Of a stretch of DNA of 64,000 nucleotides, positions 61,007-64,000 are shown in pieces (position 1 is the stretch's first letter; each line of letters starts with the position of its first letter). The stretch covers positions 1-64,000 of the forward strand of contig NZ_JAQGNT010000022.1 of NCBI RefSeq assembly GCF_028291725.1. Direction: 5' to 3'. This DNA comes from Hydrocarboniphaga sp. GTDB lineage: Bacteria > Pseudomonadota > Gammaproteobacteria > Nevskiales > Nevskiaceae. The notes beneath the pieces are model-generated. The model made no database searches, had not been told where the DNA came from, and saw only the letters and a list, made by a program, of their open reading frames with translations. A program made the position numbers and the translations under genes.

Positions 61007-62302
61007 CTACGATTTCTGCGGCTCGTCCAGCAGCTGCTGATAGCGCTTGCGCGCCGCCTCGCGCTTGTGCGGAATGTACTCGCTCGGGAACAGTCCCGAA
61101 GCTGGCTTGGCATGCTTCAGCAGCGCCTTGGCGACCTGCACCTTGTGCACTTCGGTGGGGCCGTCGGCAACCGCGAGTGCCGGCGCGCCCATCCACAGCT
61201 TGGCCAGCGGCGTCTCGCGCGAAGTGCCGAGCGCGCCGTGCAGATGCACTGCGCGCTGCGCGATGTCGTGCAGCACCTTGGCCAGCGACATCTTGCACAT
61301 GCCGATGTGCATGCGCGCCGAGCCTGGCGGCAGCTTGTCGATCATCCACGCGGTCTTCAGCACCAGCAGGCGGAACTGCTCCAGCTCCATCGCCGAGTCC
61401 GCGATCATGCCCTGCACGAACTGGTGATCGGCCAGCAGCTTGCCCTGGGTGCGGCGCGACACTGCGCGCTCCAGCATCATCTCGATGCCGCGGTTGCACA
61501 GACCGACACTGCGCATCGCGTGATGGATGCGGCCGCCGCCGAGCCGCGCCTGCGCTACCTTGAAGGCTTCGCCGCGCTTGCCGAGCATGGCGTCGAGCGG
61601 CACGCGCACTTTCTCATAGCGGATGTAGGCGTGATGGCCTTCTTCGTCTGAGTCGTTCATGCCGCCGACGTTGCGCAGGATGTTGATGCCCGGCGTCTCG
61701 GCCGGCACGATCAGCATTGACATGCGCTCATGCGGCTTGTTCTCGGGATTGGTCACCGCCATCACGATCAGGAAGGCGGCGTAGCGCGCGTTGGACGAGT
61801 ACCACTTCTCGCCCTCGATCACCCAGTCGTCGCCGTCGCGTGTGGCGGTGCAGGTGAATTCCTTGGGGTCGGCACCGGCCTGTGGCTCGGTCATCGAGAA
61901 GCAGGAGCAGATCTCGCCGTTGAGCAGCGGCTGCAGGTAGCGCGTCTTCTGCGCCTCGGTGCCGTACATCGCCAGGATGTCGGCATTGCCGGAATCCGGC
62001 GCGGCGCAGCCGAACACGTTCGGTGCCCAGGAGCAGCGGCCGATGATCTCGTTCATCAGCGTCAGCTTGAGCTGGCCGTAACCGGGGCCGCCTAGCGAGG
62101 GATCGAGATGGCAGGCCCACAGGCCCTGCTCGCGCACCCGCTGCTGTAGCGGCCGCAGAATTTTCAGCGCCCTGGTGTTCTTCTTGTCATAAGGCGCGCC
62201 GGATTGAGGGAACAGCAGGTCGAGCGGCTCGACTTCCTCGCGGACGAACTGGTTCATCCAATCGAGCTTTTGCTGAAACTCCGGGTCGATGCTGAAATCC
62301 AT
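61007..62302 (-). CDS. Acyl-CoA dehydrogenase, ACAD10/11-like
   Basis: 431 residues from ATG 62302 (AGGAG eight bases upstream). FAD-dependent ACAD fold: MDFSIDPEFQQKLDWMNQFV N-terminal helices, CSCFSMTEPQAGADP flavin loop, then EGEKWYSSNARYAAFLIVMA and the C-terminal ADGPTEVHKVQVAKALL. Its start lies 20 bases after the stop of an APH-type kinase gene. Mammalian ACAD10 and ACAD11 fuse exactly these two domains and act on 4-hydroxyacyl-CoAs through a phosphorylated intermediate, so the pair may form a two-protein version of that pathway. Confidence 0.94.
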   Translation of the reverse strand: MDFSIDPEFQQKLDWMNQFVREEVEPLDLLFPQSGAPYDKKNTRALKILRPLQQRVREQGLWACHLDPSLGGPGYGQLKLTLMNEIIGRCSWAPNVFGCAAPDSGNADILAMYGTEAQKTRYLQPLLNGEICSCFSMTEPQAGADPKEFTCTATRDGDDWVIEGEKWYSSNARYAAFLIVMAVTNPENKPHERMSMLIVPAETPGINILRNVGGMNDSDEEGHHAYIRYEKVRVPLDAMLGKRGEAFKVAQARLGGGRIHHAMRSVGLCNRGIEMMLERAVSRRTQGKLLADHQFVQGMIADSAMELEQFRLLVLKTAWMIDKLPPGSARMHIGMCKMSLAKVLHDIAQRAVHLHGALGTSRETPLAKLWMGAPALAVADGPTEVHKVQVAKALLKHAKPASGLFPSEYIPHKREAARKRYQQLLDEPQKS

Positions 62303-62322
62303 GATGCTTACTCCTGTATCGA

Positions 62323-63408
62323 TCAGCCTGCAGTGATTTGTATGGCCTTGTTCATCAGCCACACCGCATAGGCGTGTACCGAGGCGCCGACGTTGGCCGG
62401 CACCTGGCCGGTGAGCGATCGCGCGTAGGTGCCTTCGAGCAGGCAGGCCAGCTTGTAGCAGGCCAGTGCGAAGTACCACGGCATGGCGCTCATGTCGCGA
62501 CCGCTGAGTTCGCCGTACAGGCCTACGAGTTCAGCGCGCGTGAGGAAGCCGTCCCAGGGACGCACCATCGGCTTCTTGCCTTCGGGATCGCCTTCCTCAT
62601 ACCAGCTGCTCAGTATCCAGCCGAGATCCAGCAGCGGATCACCCAGCGACGCCAGTTCCCAGTCCAGGATTCCTGAGACGCGCGGTGCCTTTAGCGAGAA
62701 CATCACGTTCGGAAACTGCAGGTCGCCGTGCACGATGCCGATGCGGCGGTCGCTCGGCAGCTTATCGGTCAGCCAACGGCCGACTTCATCGACATGCGGC
62801 AGCGCGGCGGCTTCATAGCCGGGCGTTGCGCGATAGCCGTCGAGCTGTTTGCGCCAGCGCGATACCTGGCGCGAGTGCCAGTCGTCGGGCTTGCCGAGAT
62901 CGGCCAGGCCCACGTCCTTGGGATCGACCGAGGCCAGCGATACTGCGGCGCGCACCAGGTCTTCGCCCATCGCGCGGCGCCAGGCCCGGTCGGTGGCGTA
63001 CTGGCCCGGCAGGTCGCCGCTCTGCGCGAAGCCTTCGAGCGGCTGCATCAGATAGAAGCAGGTGCCGATCACTGATTGATCGTCGCAGGACGCGATGAAG
63101 TGTGGATGCGGCACGGCAGTGCCGTCGAGTGCCTTGAGGATGCGCGCTTCGCGCAACATGGTCTCGTTGCTGCCCTCGCGCACATGTTTGGACGGCCGTC
63201 GCAGCACGAAGGATGCGTTGCCACGCTCCACCAGGAACACGGCATTCTGCAGGCCGCCCGCGAGCTTGCGCGCGCCGGTCACGGGGCCGGAGCCGGGGAT
63301 AGCCGCTGTCGTGCCCGCAGCTTTTCCCGCGATCCAATCGCTGAAACGTGTCCAGTCGATCAGGCCGCCGAAGTTGTCGAGTGCGGTGCTTTCCGCATCT
63401 GTAGACAT
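62323..63408 (-). CDS. APH-type phosphotransferase, kinase partner of the acyl-CoA dehydrogenase
   Basis: About 361 residues from ATG 63408 (GGAGG upstream). Protein-kinase-like APH fold: FVLRRPSKH for the ATP lysine region, Brenner motif IVHGDLQFPNVMF with catalytic Asp, and the metal loop ILDWELASLGDPLLDLGWIL. These kinases, sometimes called ACAD10/11-like phosphotransferases, phosphorylate hydroxyl groups of small molecules or hydroxyacyl-CoAs. It heads the APH-ACAD(-SDR 8) unit, divergent from an AraC gene, with the recurrent dyad between them. Confidence 0.93.
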   Translation of the reverse strand: MSTDAESTALDNFGGLIDWTRFSDWIAGKAAGTTAAIPGSGPVTGARKLAGGLQNAVFLVERGNASFVLRRPSKHVREGSNETMLREARILKALDGTAVPHPHFIASCDDQSVIGTCFYLMQPLEGFAQSGDLPGQYATDRAWRRAMGEDLVRAAVSLASVDPKDVGLADLGKPDDWHSRQVSRWRKQLDGYRATPGYEAAALPHVDEVGRWLTDKLPSDRRIGIVHGDLQFPNVMFSLKAPRVSGILDWELASLGDPLLDLGWILSSWYEEGDPEGKKPMVRPWDGFLTRAELVGLYGELSGRDMSAMPWYFALACYKLACLLEGTYARSLTGQVPANVGASVHAYAVWLMNKAIQITAG

Positions 63409-63474
63409 TGAGTCCTCCATCAAGGCCGCGCCACGGTACTAGTTTCAGCGAGCGCCAAAGAGGTCCACAATGCA

Positions 63475-63485
63475 CAACAATGTCG
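63475..63485. promoter_or_regulatory. Dyad operator candidate between the APH-ACAD unit and AraC 2
   Basis: CAAC-AAT-GTCG within a slightly longer inverted repeat ACAAT-GTCGA-ATTGT. It lies about 67 bases from the kinase start and 120 bases from the AraC start. Confidence 0.55.
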
Positions 63486-63604
63486 AATTGTAGACGCGGC
63501 AGATGAATCGGGACGCAGCAGCACCTGCAAGCTGACCAGTCCGGAAAGGCGATATTATGCCCAGACAGGTCATAAGGCCGGCTGAGCAGGAGGAGACAAC
63601 GGTG

Positions 63605-64000
63605 ATGGCACAGCAGCAGTCCGCCCGGATGACGATCGACGCCGAAATTCGCGTGCCGCTGGCGACGGCGCAGCTGGTGCGTTTTGATGTCTATGGTCCG
63701 ATTGCCGGCGTTCTGAATTCGATGGACGACTACCGCGTCGACCTCGCTCTCACGCCGCGGCCGAGCAATGCGAGAGCCTGTTACAACAGCCGCTGGAGTC
63801 CGCACCGCTTCGAGCGTCTCGGCAAGGTTTACATCGTGCCGCCGCACGAAACCGTGCAGGCCTGCAGCGACGGCAGCTCCTCGCAGATGTCGATCCTGTG
63901 CCATATCAAGCCGGAGGCGATGCCGGCCGAGATGCAGTGGACGGATCGCCGTCTCGAGGCCAGCCTCGATGTTCGCGATTCCAACGTCCGCGGATTGCTA
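63605..64000 (+). CDS. AraC-family regulator 2, N-terminal part (runs off the window)
   Basis: 132 codons from ATG 63605 (AGGAGGAG upstream; GTG 63602 in the same frame is the alternative start). The sequence (TAQLVRFDVYGPIA, YNSRWSPHRFERLGKVYIVP, MQWTDRRLEASLD) aligns with the N-terminal sensing domain of the AraC regulator at 18043 (VQLVRNFWDAPID, WGPNRFEPMGDIFLLP, LRWTDRRLRGGLD). The DNA-binding domain lies beyond the window. It is divergent from the APH-ACAD unit, its likely target. Confidence 0.85.
   Translation, partial: MAQQQSARMTIDAEIRVPLATAQLVRFDVYGPIAGVLNSMDDYRVDLALTPRPSNARACYNSRWSPHRFERLGKVYIVPPHETVQACSDGSSSQMSILCHIKPEAMPAEMQWTDRRLEASLDVRDSNVRGLL

Noticed and set aside
1-64000. 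CRISPR arrays, tRNA or rRNA genes
   Set aside because: No regularly spaced direct repeats, cloverleaf-like sequences or rRNA stretches were found by reading both strands.

Overview
The window looks like a chromosomal segment of a high-GC Gram-negative bacterium, most likely a gammaproteobacterium of the Nevskiales/Steroidobacterales/Xanthomonadales type. The evidence is four TonB-dependent outer-membrane receptors, an ExbD tail at the left edge, proteobacterial TetR and AraC regulators, and REP-like double hairpins between genes. The lineage is an inference; there is no rRNA or other marker gene. No tRNA, rRNA or CRISPR array was seen.

Layout. 1-5 kb: end of an ExbD-type energiser, a TPR protein, a TetR regulator and receptor 1. 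5-10 kb: a Rieske oxygenase between gene debris (a frameshifted carboxymuconolactone-decarboxylase-like remnant and a dead IS630-type transposase), then a TetR regulator and about 1.1 kb without a supportable gene. 10-25.6 kb: receptor 2, an enoyl-CoA hydratase/CMD/SDR run, cofD, an MFS transporter with an AraC regulator, a minus-strand set (sulfotransferase, lipocalin-like DUF protein, SDR, thioesterase) and receptor 3. 25.6-35.5 kb: two minus-strand units mixing coenzyme F420 synthesis (cofE, cofGH, cofC), F420 redox chemistry (npdG and an LLM-type oxidoreductase) and catabolic genes (acyl-CoA ligase, esterase, SDR, a shortened MaoC-like gene). 35.9-42.8 kb: a seven-gene minus-strand unit (ALDH, KstD-like flavoprotein, SDRs, EthD-like and SnoaL-like proteins, TauD-type dioxygenase). 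43-50.6 kb: an eight-gene plus-strand unit (ferredoxin, SDR, P450, DUF35 protein, thiolase-like retro-aldolase, DUF2889, two amidohydrolases). 50.7-53.8 kb: SDR, zinc alcohol dehydrogenase and alkylsulfatase-like MBL. 54-64 kb: receptor 4, a PQQ-dehydrogenase remnant, TetR, a second sulfotransferase, a VOC protein, SDR, acyl-CoA dehydrogenase, an APH-type kinase and the start of a second AraC regulator.

Together this reads as a catabolic island for a hydrophobic, probably polycyclic (terpenoid- or steroid-like) substrate. The receptors would import it. P450/ferredoxin, Rieske, TauD, KstD-like, SDR, MDR and ALDH enzymes would oxidise it. CoA ligase, acyl-CoA dehydrogenase, enoyl-CoA hydratase and the Ltp2-like thiolase/DUF35 pair would shorten side chains. 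The substrate is an inference. All core F420 biosynthesis genes (cofC, cofD, cofE, cofGH) are present, together with an F420:NADP oxidoreductase and an F420-dependent-type oxidoreductase, so an F420-dependent step in the pathway is plausible.

Most transcription units carry a short dyad, CAAC-N3-GT(T/C)G, in their upstream region (seven exact copies, all between genes). It may be the operator that ties the island into one regulon.
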